NCBI GenBank assembly: GCA_010094045.1
Contig: ML986596.1
Coordinates: 461,055 to 525,054, forward strand
Origin: Lojkania enalia
Taxonomy: Eukaryota; Ascomycota; Dothideomycetes; Pleosporales
DNA: 64,000 nucleotides
Direction: 5' to 3'
The first letter of the stretch is position 1. Every line of letters begins with the position of its first letter. Below, one piece after another: positions 23,617 to 35,239 of this stretch. The translations under genes and the position numbers were made by a program. The notes under the pieces are model-generated. The model did not search any database. It had not been told where the DNA came from and saw only the letters and a list, made by a program, of their open reading frames with translations.

Positions 23617-24149
23617 AGTCTCACATGGGGCACTTCTTGGAGAAATTACGCGAGAAGGAATATGCGATTTCTAGTACCGTGAAGTATAGACATAGAAAAT
23701 TATTCCTTGTCTTAATCGCCCGAATTCTAGTGTCCCAATGGTTGCTGTAACTAAGACCGGAGCAATAAACTCGTAACTGTTTCTTGTATACACCCCTTCA
23801 TTTTGTATTGGTTTGTTTCAGATTGTACAGAATTGAAGTTAGAGGTAGGCAGCTCTCTAGATTCCCTACCACATCCCAGGAGTTTGGTTGCATAATACAT
23901 GTGGAGAGGAAATCAAAACGAACTAAGAGGCCTCTTCAGTCGATGCGTGCACCCGGAAGGATTTACTTGGCAAATCTAGGGACTATTGAGTTTCAAATAT
24001 ACCATTGGTCCGGAACTCACAACTTCGCCTTTGGATAGTCCAAAGTACATAACGGCTGCATTGATTGTACGGCCGCAAGCAAATATCTGCAGTAAGAATT
24101 TCAGGTATCCATCTCCCCTTCGGCCCAGGGTCGAGCCTATGCTTTTAAT
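23617..24149. other. Convergent 3' intergenic region
   Basis: 533 bp between the 3' ends of the membrane-protein gene and the second P450. It should carry both terminators. No other feature seen. Confidence 0.5.
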
Positions 24150-25892
24150 TTAGATCTGCCGCCTCCTGAATTGAAGGATGGGCCCGTCCCGTGTTGCCAT
24201 ATACAAATCTCGCAATTGATAGACATTGCGATTTCTTTGGCCCCAGCCTTTGTCATGGGCTCCCTCCCCGACGTGGCTGCCGGGGAGGGTGCGCAAATCC
24301 ATGCTATAAACCGTTCGCGCAATAGCAAGCATGAGTATTAACAGCGCAATTTCTCGGCCGAGACAGCTATCTGGTCCTTTGCCGAACGCAGTGAACCCGC
24401 GCTTCAAGCGAGACACTTCGGTGGCCGTAATCCCGGCTTCTTCGGAAATGATCCATCTCTCTGGTCGAAAGGTGCAACAGTCGCCAAATACTTCTTCGTT
24501 ATGCCCGTTGGACCAGCCTGAGTTGCCAACCGTAACCCCCGCTGGGTAGTATTCACCATCGATTGTGATGCCCCCCTTCAGCACCACCCTTGGAAGTTCG
24601 CTGGGGCCAGGAGGTGCGATGCGATTTGTCTCGTCGATACAGGCCCGCAGATAGGTGCAAGAGAGGAGCCTGGGTCCCTGTAGAATCTCGTCTTCGCTGT
24701 CAAAGGTGCTTCGTATTTCTTTTGCAAGTTTAGCGTACACCCGAGGATTGTGGCTCAGGTAGAAGAGGGCAGCACTCAGAGAAGCACCTGTTGTATGCGT
24801 CCCTGCAATGATGAGCAGGTGAGCTTCCGCTAGAAGGCTATCCTTATCGAACGCGGTTTGGTTTGTGGCTGGGTCTTTAACAGTGCAGAGGAAATGAAAG
24901 AGATCTTTCTCGTCTTCCGGATTCTTCTCTTGAATGGCTAATCTCTGCGCAACAACCTCTTCGACAAAACTGTAGTAGTCACGGATTGGTTGAGGAGCCA
25001 TTGCTTCCAGTAAGGTATTGAGTCCTCGAGGCTTCACCCAAATGACAAAATCAATTAAGGGCGATTTTGTGACCTTATTTGGTTAATATAGGATCGCGGT
25101 AATGATGTGAGGAACCTACAGGATATAGATATACCATCAGTTGGATGATGGATCCAGGTATCTCCTTGAAGCGACTATCTTTCGGGTGCGGTTCTTTCGT
25201 CTCAAATTGGATACCAAAAGCTAAATCACCAGCAATATCGAAGGTAAGTTGATCAGCCCAGACGCTCAGATCCCGAGGATCAGACCATTCATCTCCACGG
25301 TTGTTCTCACCAAGGAGTAAATTGGTCCATCGGGCAATGTGCTTCGTCATAAGAACGGCTGCAGCCCTTGTCGATTGCTCTGTGAAAGCGTGGCTCACTA
25401 AACCTCTCTTCTTAGCGTGAAGTACCAAATCGGTAGTGCTCAAAGTATTAATATCTCGTTTATTTCTCGGCCATGAGTCGTAGAATTTAGACTTCTTGAC
25501 ATTGGCTTTGTTGCTGTAGATATCATTGTAGGCTTCCAGCGACTGGAAAAGGACCATGTTAGGCATTGCACGGAACTTTTTGCCTGCGTTTGGACGTTGG
25601 CGTTAGCATATTGACTATCCATTTTCTGCATACCATAGATTTGAAAGCATTTCCACTGCCATATATGTCTATCACCTTTCAGCGAATGATAGAATGACGG
25701 CCACGATGATATCTTGGCAAGAAATGGACCCGGTATCTTCGCTAGAGGGTGGAAGAAAATGTTGTAGATGATGGAAAACGCCACCTAACCAAATAGTATA
25801 AGCTTTGTTACTCAGATCTAGAAGCTAGTGCGCCTTGAAATACTCACATAGCTCAGAGCACCTGCAATGATGAGGGAAATTGACACAAGCAT
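24150..25892 (-). CDS. Cytochrome P450 of the PKS cluster
   Basis: Exons 25892..25848, 25784..25634, 25583..25120 and 25073..24150 give 527 aa. It begins with a membrane anchor (MLVSISLIIAGALSYVVAFS), then the HPLAKIPGPF hinge. The K-helix ETNR and FRPERW are normal. Two departures stand out. The I-helix reads AGTHTTG, with His where an acid is usual. The haem loop reads FGKGPDSCLGRE, keeping the Cys ligand but with Asp in place of the near-invariant Arg of FxxGxRxCxG (GAT at 24371..24369). It resembles benzoate 4-monooxygenase-like fungal P450s. It is divergent from the O-methyltransferase across 288 bp, so co-expression is likely. An upstream in-frame start at 26018 was rejected because it would precede the anchor and invade the partner promoter. 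Confidence 0.88.
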
Positions 25893-26180
25893 GTTTTCTT
25901 TACTGCCTGCGAAGCAGAGGCGCGGGCTGAATCCAAATCTTAAACGAGGATTGATGCCCCAAGAACATACCCGAGATCCAAGGCGGGGGCCGTGGCTCGT
26001 ATCCCTACGTGCGTTCATTTGAAAACAGGGGTCATCATCGCATCGGGATTCAAGTTGACTGCTGACGCGGGGGACTTAAGGATCATATCACCCCCGCCTA
26101 ATGAAGTGCCCAATGTGTTGCGGAGTTCTTGGAGTTCTTGTAGCATTTCCGCCCGCTCAGCGCCAAATCCTGGAAAGAAA
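25893..26180. promoter_or_regulatory. Bidirectional promoter, P450 / O-methyltransferase
   Basis: 288 bp separate the two start codons. The segment is fairly GC-rich, with a GCGGGGG-type tract near 25982, a related CGCGGGGG at about 26067 and a direct repeat of GAGTTCTTG at about 26122-26140. These are candidate sites for a shared regulator, but no known site is identified. Confidence 0.45.
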
Positions 26181-27681
26181 ATGGAATCTGTCAAGATGGT
26201 CAGCCCACCCTCCTCTAAGCTCGCCGAGTTGGCCCTTGAGGTCCAACAATTGACATCCAAAATCATCACGAACCTATCAGCCAATCAGATCGCAGAACCT
26301 GATTTCAGCGTAGACTCGAACAGTATCCCAGAAACACCTGAGAACGTTCGACTACGCGCATCCCTTAATGATGCGGTTCTGGATCTTCTGCGACTTGTCA
26401 ATGGTCCCCGCAATGACGTCCGTGATCTCATATGCACACTATATGACATTGTGGCGTGGCAAGTTGCATGTGAATTCGGATTCTTTGAAGTAGTTCCTGA
26501 GGATGGCGTCGCTACCATCAACGAAATCGCTGCTAAGGCTGGGCTTGACGAAGACCGAGTTGGGCGGATGATGAGGATCCTAGCAACGGATCGTATATTT
26601 GAGGAGGTGAAGAAGGATGAATTTCGTCATACTTCACGCAGCATTGTTTTCAAGCATGACAAGCAAATACGAGATGCTGTTCATTATCAGTGGGATTCTC
26701 ACGTCACCTAATGGAGTGTAACATGCTAACGTACTAGTAGAGTCGATGAATATTTTAAAGCCGCTTCGGAAACATTAGCAAGCATCAAGCAATCTCCATC
26801 CGCTTTCGACGCCTCCAACTGTCCATTCGTGACGAGACATGGGGCACCGCTCTTCCAATACTACCAGACGCAACCTCAACTTGCGGCTCGATTTGCTAGT
26901 GCAATGGCGGGCATTGGAAGAAGTGAGCGTCCCGAAGCTGATTCCATCTGTGCCTAAGTTAACAAATATTGCTAGTGGAACGCCAATTCGAAGAGCTAAG
27001 AGATAGCTACGCATGGAGCGACATACCTCGTGGACGTAAGGTTGTTGATATTGGCGGTGGAAATGGACACATGGCCATCGCACTTGCTCGGGTAGGCTGT
27101 ACCCATCATTTCGAAGGATGCTCTAACCAGCAAGCGCAGAAGTTTCCAAATCTCGAAATCACAGTTCAAGACTCTGTGGAAATGCTCATTCAGGCATCCA
27201 AACAGGATCTATCGGACCTCGAGGGTAGGGTAGCTTTCATGCAGCACAATTTCTTTGATCCGCAACCCATCACGTCAGCATATGCCTATCTTCTTCGCCA
27301 AGTTACACATAATTGGAGTGATCAAGACTGCATACGAATATTCAGAGCATTAGCGCCTGCTTTAGAGAAGAGTGGGAAAGGCACACCATTGCTAATTAAC
27401 GAAATTGTACTCCCCGCACTTAAAACAAGCTCACTTTATCAAGAGAGGCGTTTGCGACAGGTTGATATCATGATGATGGTAGCTCTTGGTGCAAGGCAAA
27501 GGACTGAGGAGCAATTCCGAGTATTGCTGGAGGCAGCTGACACAAGGTTCAAAGTGAGTAATGCACTGTTCAGATTTATGTGCCTTAGACCTACAAAAGC
27601 AACTAATTAAATATACAGATCTACAAAGTTTATCAGCAAGCAAGTTTAAGCTTAATCGAGGTGCATTTAGATGTGAGTTAG
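26181..27681 (+). CDS. SAM-dependent O-methyltransferase (COMT-like)
   Basis: Exons 26181..26689, 26741..26922, 26976..27091, 27140..27553 and 27619..27681 give 427 aa. An N-terminal winged-helix dimerisation region (about residues 60-160, with INEIAAKAGLDEDRVGRMMR) is followed by the SAM-binding motif VVDIGGGNGHMAIALARKFP. The methyl-transfer base is in LRQVTHNWSDQDC, followed by LINEIVLP. The final intron joins RFK to a conserved-type C-terminus (IYKVYQQASLSLIEVHL). It fits fungal polyketide O-methyltransferases. Start 26181 was chosen over the in-frame ATG at 25992 because conserved sequence begins soon after it and it leaves promoter space for the divergent P450. It probably methylates a hydroxyl made by one of the cluster oxygenases. 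Confidence 0.9.
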
Positions 27682-27959
27682 AAATATGGTTGGTAAGACA
27701 TGCGGATTAGCACGCGGATAGGTGTCGCACTTTTCCGACTCTAGCCGTTCCGCTAGTAAGGAAATACGAGGTGACTCGCTCTTAATACTATGGCAATGGC
27801 GATCATATTTTAAATTTGATTAATTATAAATGAATATTTCTCACACACTTCGACTTGAAATGCCCATTTACTTGACATGCGGAAATATGTAAAAGTAGAT
27901 CAGCACTCGAACCTCAGGAGAAACTCAGTCTTCAGTCGAGAGAGAATAAGTCAATTTGA

Positions 27960-29350
27960 TCATGCCCAGCCTTCAAGCTCCTGCACATTGGTTACTAAAC
28001 TTGGCGGCATCATCGGCATACCGGTTTTCAGTGCTTTGACTAATGGATCCCTCTCCAACATCATATCAACATTTTCTTGCGAATCTACATTCCTCCTAAC
28101 TCTCATGTACGCCATCCGGGATGGCTGACTAACCGCATTCAAAAACTTTTGCCGTCTAGCTTCTGACCAGGATGAAAGCAGTTGCACTGGGGCAGCGGCT
28201 TTGTTCGTGAGAATCTGGACTAAAACTTCTGAAAGGGCGGCCGCATCTGCGATTCCAGAAGCCAAGCCCAAGCCAGCGTATGGATTAGTTACTACACACA
28301 TTAGCACTTGGCATCTTATAATACGATTGAGAAATACTCACAGTGTGCAGCATCCCCACAAATTCCCACCCGTCCTTTCCAAAACGTTTCTGCGCATCTC
28401 TGCTGCGCCTTATACGGGGCAATTCTCCGAACTTCATACTTCCTCTCGCCGTCTTCATCCTTCCCTTCTCCAGGTAACATCTTTGCAAGTTTCTCGTGTA
28501 CCCCCTCAAAAATTTGTTCTTCAGTCGCGCTCCTAGGAACGCCATAACTCACTCTCCACAGCCCCTCATTATCAATCCTTCCAATCAATCCGTAATCCAC
28601 AGGGTCAATGACAAAATTCGCATCATAAAAGCCATGCCTATGAAAGTCGAAAACAATATCTGTGGCCACAAGCTGTGCATCTAGCGTCTCACCTTCGAAC
28701 TCCGCGCCAAGTAATTTTCTCACGGTGCTTTTCGCACCATCAGCACCAATTAAATAGTCTGCTTTAATCTCCTCCTCCTTTCCACCCTCACCCACAATTT
28801 TGACACTCACACTCTTTTCCTTATCCTGGAATGAGGAAATCTTCCAACCCATTCTTACATCACCCTTGTCCTCCTGTTTTACTTTCCCAATCAGCAGCCC
28901 CTGAAATTTCCACTGTGGAAGGAGGAGTTGGGCTTTCTCGCCCTCTTTGAACTGCTTGCCTGCAATCAATTCGCTTCCATTTGCCACAGATTTCCGGAAA
29001 CAAATGCCAGACGAGAAAGACCCGAGCTTTGAGAGTTCAGGAAGCAAGCCAGCGCATGCGAAGAGCGGAAATATAAGCGGTTGATGTGCCATAGCCCGTG
29101 TGTCAGTTGCGTTGGGCAGGTTCGGTTCAACGACCTGGTGTGTTAGCGTTGCAATCGTCATACGATATAAGGAAAGAGTTGAGGGGTTGAGGGGAATAGT
29201 CGATTAAGGACATACAATCACTTTGTTTCGGATGGGGGATTGACAGAGGAGGAGTGCGAGGAAAAGCCCTACACAACCTCCACCTGCGATAACGATGGGG
29301 AGGCCGGTGGACGTGCCATTCGTCTTAGTATGGCTGTTCGAAGAGATCAT
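27960..29350 (-). CDS. FAD-dependent monooxygenase 2 of the PKS cluster
   Basis: Exons 29350..29216, 29134..28342 and 28291..27960 give 419 aa. The dinucleotide motif LPIVIAGGGCVGLFLALLL begins at residue 17. The first intron ends just before VVEPNLPNATDTRA, where the family has its acidic strand end and active-site Arg. The DG motif is DYLIGADGAKSTVRK, and the GD motif GRVGICGDAAHLTNPYAGLG spans the last splice junction. It is a PHBH-fold monooxygenase of the FAD_binding_3 group and not a close copy of the one at 20348. It is convergent with the O-methyltransferase, with 278 bp between stops. It likely hydroxylates or oxidatively rearranges the polyketide; substrate unknown. Confidence 0.9.
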
Positions 29351-29791
29351 ATTTTCTCTAATAATATCAAATAGCCTTTGAAATTCTTTGTATCTGAATC
29401 TTCAAATTGAATACTTCCGTTGCACAGGGATTGGTATATATAGCATTCCAAAATCTAGAGTCTTGGCATCTTGATTGCAACTGCTCTAGTGGCTAGATCA
29501 TCCATAATTAGATGAAGCTGCATTGGGCTGCTTATATCAGAGACATAGGCTTACCGTGAAACTATGTGTCGCGATACGTGGTGGTGTCATGCATATCGTC
29601 CGAAACGGGATGTGGGGAACCGAGTCGTCTAGCCCCAAAGTGGCGTTAGTAAGTGTTGATAGCGATTAGCGGTCTTGCATCTTCTCTTCTCAATGAGGTT
29701 TCATATTACGCCAAATATAGGCCAGTAGATGCGATTAAAGGATCTTGGATTGCAGCCCCAAAACGACAAGAAGTGCTAAAGAACGCCACTT
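29351..29791. other. Promoter of FAD monooxygenase 2 and 3' flank of HET gene
   Basis: 441 bp. Holds the monooxygenase promoter and the end of the HET transcript. No further feature seen. This is the likely right border of the cluster. Confidence 0.45.
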
Positions 29792-31932
29792 CTACACAAG
29801 CCTCACATCTTTCTCTTCTGCCTTGCCGAACCCTTCCATGCCCACTGAGAACGTGCCCAATCTCTCCCACGCCCCGTTAATCCTTTCTGACCTCCCTAGG
29901 ACTAGCCCTGACAACCATCCCTCGTATCGCGCGACACTAAGACAGAGAACAGGTGCCTTAAATGCAGCTAATATATCTCCGTGAGCAGCTCGTCGAACAG
30001 TGTGCTCTAGCTCCTTTGATCCGTTATCGGTCATATCATGGCGTACGAGCATACAGTCATGAGAAATTCGGATCGCGCTTGTGCCCTTGATAAGCAGAGT
30101 ATACTCCCAATTGCCATCTTTCGGTTGCGATGAGAGAACTGCGGAGATACAAGGTCCGCGGACTACCATCGCCCCATCGAAAACTGTTCCTAGAGGATTC
30201 AAACCACTCAATGCTATCGCTGATGATAGTAGTTTGATAATGGAATTGAATGTTGAACGTTCATCTTCGTCCGGCGAATAGTACGATATTGGAGTGTTTA
30301 AACTCGCCCACGAGAACGAGGGTGCACGATATGCATCAAGCACGCGGATCTCCCCGCCGGCTGATGTCGGGGTCGAAGACCACAGGAGATCGGAAGCCAG
30401 ATGTTCTTTCCATAAACCGGCAAGGTACGAGGAGCCAGTAGCTTCTTTTATTTTGCTAGCGATACCAGATAACGCAGGAAGCTTGTCGTTCTGAACTGTC
30501 AACTCGCGCTTTGTGTACAGCTCCACTATGCGCTGCCAAGCATCATATAATGCATGATGATCTTTACTTTGCTTGGCAATGGCTTTCGGGATGAGAGCTG
30601 GGGTAGTCGGATAGGACTTTCTGGTCGGCGAACATTCACAGCGATATGAAGTCTTGCATTCGAACAGCAACTCCGTTGTAGTGTAATGGAGGATCCTTGT
30701 ACTGAGGACATGCTCCTGCAATGCCCATGCCCTCGCCATCAGTGGTCCCATTGGCTTTGCAGGCTCCACCGTTTTGATATCTGGAAGATGGTCCGTCGTC
30801 TTTCTCGCTCTCAAAGCAAACTCCCTACGTGTCGTATTCTGATAATCAATCTTTATTGGCTTTCGTCGATCAAGAAGACATCGAGTGCCGCCATTGCTGG
30901 AGCCGGTTGCTGAGATTGTGATGTAACTGCTTTCATATATACTTCCCATCTTGGAAGACTCGGTCTCCCAATCGCGAGTGGAATCCTGAATAATACACAA
31001 TGAATCAATCCAAATATACCGGAGACCGAGTTGCCTTGTAATTATGACTGCGTCCTGGAACAAAGGCGGCAATGCATCAAAAGGGATGTTCGAGGACAGT
31101 TTCTTCCAGTTCGATTTGGTTGTAGTAAGGATGGGCCCTGTTCCCCAACAATGACTAAGAGTCGCGTATTGAAATGTCTTGCCCTGGGCATCTATCAAGC
31201 GAATAGGTGCTGTGATACGCCCCACATCCAGGAGGCGCTTAGGAGTACCATTTAGGGCTTTCCGTGCGGTCTTGCAAGCTACATGCTTAGGATTCGTTAG
31301 ACAGTCCTGGATGCATCGACGGGCAAAATTGAAAGTGTCGTCTGAGCCCGAATTCAATGGAATATGGTGCCCGATACCGAGTGTTGGCCAGGGAGCACGG
31401 GATGCTATGCCATGTCAGGTTTGGACGCGATTGTCGTTTAAAGGAGCATAGATTTAGTTCAAGTTGTTCACAAGCTGAATAGAATAAAGCGGTTGGAAAA
31501 TTGAATAGATGAGCGTAAATTGAGGAAACGAAAAGGGTATATCCTACCAGAGCCAGCATATATCTCAACCAACTCACCCTTCCAGCCGTCACCTTCAACT
31601 CCTACTATAATGCCCCCTTTCTCTTTGAGATCCACAGTAACCCTTCCTCTATTACCTCTCCATCCATCAAAAAATGCATCAAGAGCTTGAATCAATACAC
31701 CACAGAACCTACATCCCCCTTCATTCGGCAATTTATTTCTTTCCAAGCTTAGTGCATCTATAACTAGCGTCAAGCTAGTAATGGGACCCTTCTTTGACTC
31801 TGCATGATATACAGTGCTAGCATATCCGCGAGGGTCAAGGTTATTGCATTGTCGACATACGTTGCGTCGCGATGAATTAGATGAAGTAGAGGCTCGGCGT
31901 ATCGGTTGTCGAAGGGACTTGGGAAGAGGCAT
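29792..31932 (-). CDS. HET-domain (heterokaryon incompatibility) protein
   Basis: Exons 31932..31548 and 31404..29792 give 665 aa. A basic N-terminus with Cys pairs (NVCRQCNNLDPRGY and GGCRFCGVL) precedes a linker with the usual PWPTLGIG and SGSDD signature. The HET domain follows at about residues 210-360: YATLSHCWG, LPPLFQDAVIITRQLGLRYI, WIDSLCIIQD, DWETESSKMGSIYESSYITI and RAWALQEHVLSTRILHYT. By family knowledge HET proteins trigger death on non-self recognition. The start at 31932 is the first ATG in frame. It is intact and adjoins the PKS cluster, but there is no sequence reason to assign it a biosynthetic role. Confidence 0.92.
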
Positions 31933-32540
31933 TGCGCCTTTTATGGATAGCACCGCGGTATGGAGCCTTACACCACACCTCCAGAATATTAACCTTTCGA
32001 AGTCAAATGGATAATTGACATGAAGTGTCCCAGAGTCCGAAATGGCGTTTGACGTCGTAGGCGTGGAAAATCAAGGCGTCCAGCTCAAGCTATACCTATA
32101 TAGGATGCTTGGCGAGAATCCTAATCGGGACTAGTGCGTTCCTGAAGCCTTGTACGTTAATTTCCCTACGCTATTCCTCAGGTCGATTCCGTCACCGTAG
32201 CCCTCGAATATGAAGTTCGCCTCCGTAAGTTTGTGTTAACAGGCCGGAATTATGCCAAGAAGCGCTTCGTGGAGTTTCAGCGCATTCTATTCGGCAGTAT
32301 CATGATGGTAACATTTGTTGAAGGGGAGGATTTGACATGGATATGTCCATATAGTTGTACAATGTTGACTCTTACGTATATATTAATTGAATTAAAATTA
32401 GAATAGTGATATACCTCGATTGAGAAATGTGGCCGTGAGTAAACTTAACGCGGGCGGAATGGCTTTGAATTAACATCATATTCCTGCATTAAACCTTCCA
32501 AAACCGAACTCTAACACAGCAGTCACAACCACTATCTAGC
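31933..32540. other. Promoter of HET gene and AT-rich spacer
   Basis: 608 bp. Contains the HET promoter on the left. The remainder is AT-rich with no supported coding frame. Confidence 0.4.
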
Positions 32541-33317
32541 TATGCCTCCGATTAGATCCTTGCTGAAGACCACCCTCTCACCCAATAACACCCTACAGAG
32601 GTCTATCTTTCAATGCCAACGAGGAAAAGAATTCCAATTCACGTCTCGAGCATTCTAGTATGTTTACTACAAGGAATACCATGCAAATCCTGAACTAGGC
32701 CAAAATCTCAAGATGTGCTCTAGGTGCAAAGTAGCCAAACACTGCAAAGTCGACCGTCAACGTGCTAATTGGACATTGCACAAGGAATGCAAGAATGTCC
32801 CCGCTGGTAAATGCATTGCGCTCTATATCGATAATCATGCAACACTCTTATATGAAGCTAGGAAGATCAAAATCTACTCGTAAGTCCCTGAAAACAAATC
32901 ACGTAGGCTATTGATATTGATCTTCAAGAGTAGGCGCGGATGCCCAGGATGCCGAGAAACCGCATTTCGTCTGGACTCGCGATCGCAGAGACGCTCGCGA
33001 ATATTTATGGTTCGCGAAGCATAACAAACTGCCTATGTGGTCTCAAGTACTTGTAACGCCAATGGCAATAGTGAATAAGTTCATTGGCCTTATTAGTACA
33101 TTAATACTTCAGCAGACTAGTCCAAGTGGATGTAGGACGACTCTGATAAGGACTATCTATTGGCTCAGTTTGAGGAATTAAGGTACATTACTCATCGCTC
33201 ATTTTTCCTTACAAACTGACTAGTCTAGAACCAGATCCTGATGCAATTAAATTGTTCGCAACAGTTATCGGGATTACAGTGTTTAAGACAGTAGGCAACG
33301 ATGAACGGAGAAGGTAA
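32541..33317 (+). pseudogene. MYND zinc-finger protein, broken
   Basis: From an ATG at 32541 a frame runs 39 codons to a TAG. Downstream pieces in other frames keep a MYND finger (MCSRCKVAKHCKVDRQRANW, then HKEC, near 32713-32790). A region with YLWFAKHNKLPMWSQVLVTP follows, then an in-frame TAG before DDSDKDYLLAQFEELR, and a last piece ending at the TAA at 33315. In the finger one zinc-binding position is Arg (CKVDR where C-x3-C is expected), and the first Cys pair appears as C-Q-R-G. I cannot join the pieces into one open frame with acceptable introns. Original function unknown; MYND domains mediate protein binding. Confidence 0.6.
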
Positions 33318-35239
33318 CAAAGAGATGTGAAGAACTGGATTGATTGTTCGAGGGGGGGATCCAAACTCCTTATATACAGAGATTTCAGTGTTATGAAGCT
33401 ATACCGCGTAGGGGTATCACATGACGTATAAGTACTAGGAATATTTAGAACGGCGCTGGGCGTAGGTTCTACATTCTATGAGTCTTTTAGTATTCGGGTA
33501 TGAGTAAAATAGTTTAAAAGCAAAGGGCATATATTTGCAGGAGAAGATGCGCGTAAGATAATAAGGCATGCTTTATAGAACTCGTTAGAATTGGGTGAGG
33601 CGAAATCGGTAAATCTTGACGAAAAAAATATACAGATACATTCAAATGAGTTGCCAAGGTTTTTAGCGCTTAATTGAAAATATTGGTCTATCGTAGTATT
33701 GAGACACCCACGAGAATCTCACCAAATGTCAAGGAATAGGGCTTACTATACTATTTTATCGGGAAGTTTATATGGCCATTTTGCTTAGAATTCAGTCTAG
33801 CGGTAACGCAATAATCCACATAAGATTTTAGTAGTCGGCAAACCAGAAACCCATGCATGGCTGTGCAGGCCACAGCAAACCGTTCAGGGGGTAAGCCTCT
33901 TGTAATTTATCTAAATTTAAGCTGCAATTCCTAGCCCAGTGACTTGTTAGACCAAGATATTAATCGTAGCTTATATCCATATACATATAACCTAGTGTTG
34001 CGATGGTAGCGGCGTACGCTGTTAGCTAAACTGTCCGCGACGTGTCCACGAACCCGATTGCGGGCCGCGATCTTACGTCTAGGAAGTAGACATGCATGTC
34101 GATCACACAAGATATTGTTTATCCGGTAATATTATCAGAGCTTGTATTATAGTGCCATAGCATTAGCATATCAGGAACCATAGACTTGCACGCTACCTTT
34201 CCGCATGATCGGCATCGCGGGCCGTAGCATCTTCCCGCCCCATTCATACTAAAGTCAATATAGCGCACGTGGTAGCATAAAATATTACTGTGGGCTTGGT
34301 TTCTTAATGCTCTCCTCCTGTTTCGCGGAAGCGGGAACGTGTGGCGCTCGTAATTTGCTGCCTTGTCAGCTTAGCTAAAGTTCAGTATCCAATACGATTC
34401 CACGACCCTAGGAATTGGAACATAGTGGCCATCCATTTGGAAGAAAAAATGAGGAAAGTCTATCATGCCTCGTAGTTCGCATTGCTTCGAAAATGCCCTG
34501 GTATCATCCATCGGGAAGACGTAGACCTTCCTTATCCCCTACTTTCACTCTAGTCTCGAGTTATGTATAAGTACTGTACACCTACTCGAAGAGGATAGCC
34601 AATGCAGAATAACTACGCTTAGTGATTTTTTTCTGTGTACGAGCCCATCGGGAAGCATGCTACGTTTATTTTGCTTTGCCTCGTTAGAAACATCACGTAT
34701 CTCTCGGAGCCTTTCGTATCGACGCAATAATCCTACTTGTTTCTCCGTCCCAGATCTTCAATCAAGCCACCAACGAGGAGTCTATGGGGCCTTCGGACTC
34801 TTTGCAGAAACAATTTCGCTAGCGTAAGCCACTAATGCTCATGCATAAGCTGTTCTGAGCTCAATAATCACTACAAGATGAGGTTAAGGCATCCTAATAA
34901 GTGATTCACTGACTCGTCTTTATACCGCAACATGCGTGGATGGGGCGGTCAATTGGCTATTCTTCCATGATCGTGCTGATGGCCACCTAAGTTCCCGTGG
35001 GGTATTCAGACATAACGGCTCTACGGACTTTGTGGCGTGAAGGATGCGAGCACATACAGCGTGAGACTGAATCTCACGCAAATCATTCGACGTAGGACGA
35101 CATACGAATATGTTTCTTATGCTAACAGTATCGCATATATATAAGTCCTCCCTACCCATTCCAATTCCAACACTGCTCTACTGCAACCCTCCAGTGAAAA
35201 GCCCCAAAGCATTTCCCCGACAGTATCTCAATCATAAAC
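33318..35239. other. AT-rich gene desert with promoter at right end
   Basis: 1.9 kb without a recognisable gene. Composition is richer in A and T than the flanking gene blocks, by eye. The last 150 bp serve the secreted-protein gene at 35240. No intact transposon was seen. Confidence 0.5.
35136..35144 (+). promoter_or_regulatory. TATA box of the small secreted protein gene
   Basis: TATATATAA lies 96 bp before the ATG at 35240, suggesting transcription from about 35170 and a leader near 70 nt. Judged from sequence and spacing only. Confidence 0.5.

Noticed and set aside
25992..26180. Upstream in-frame start for the O-methyltransferase
   Set aside because: It would add 63 residues of unconserved, low-complexity sequence and consume most of the promoter shared with the P450.
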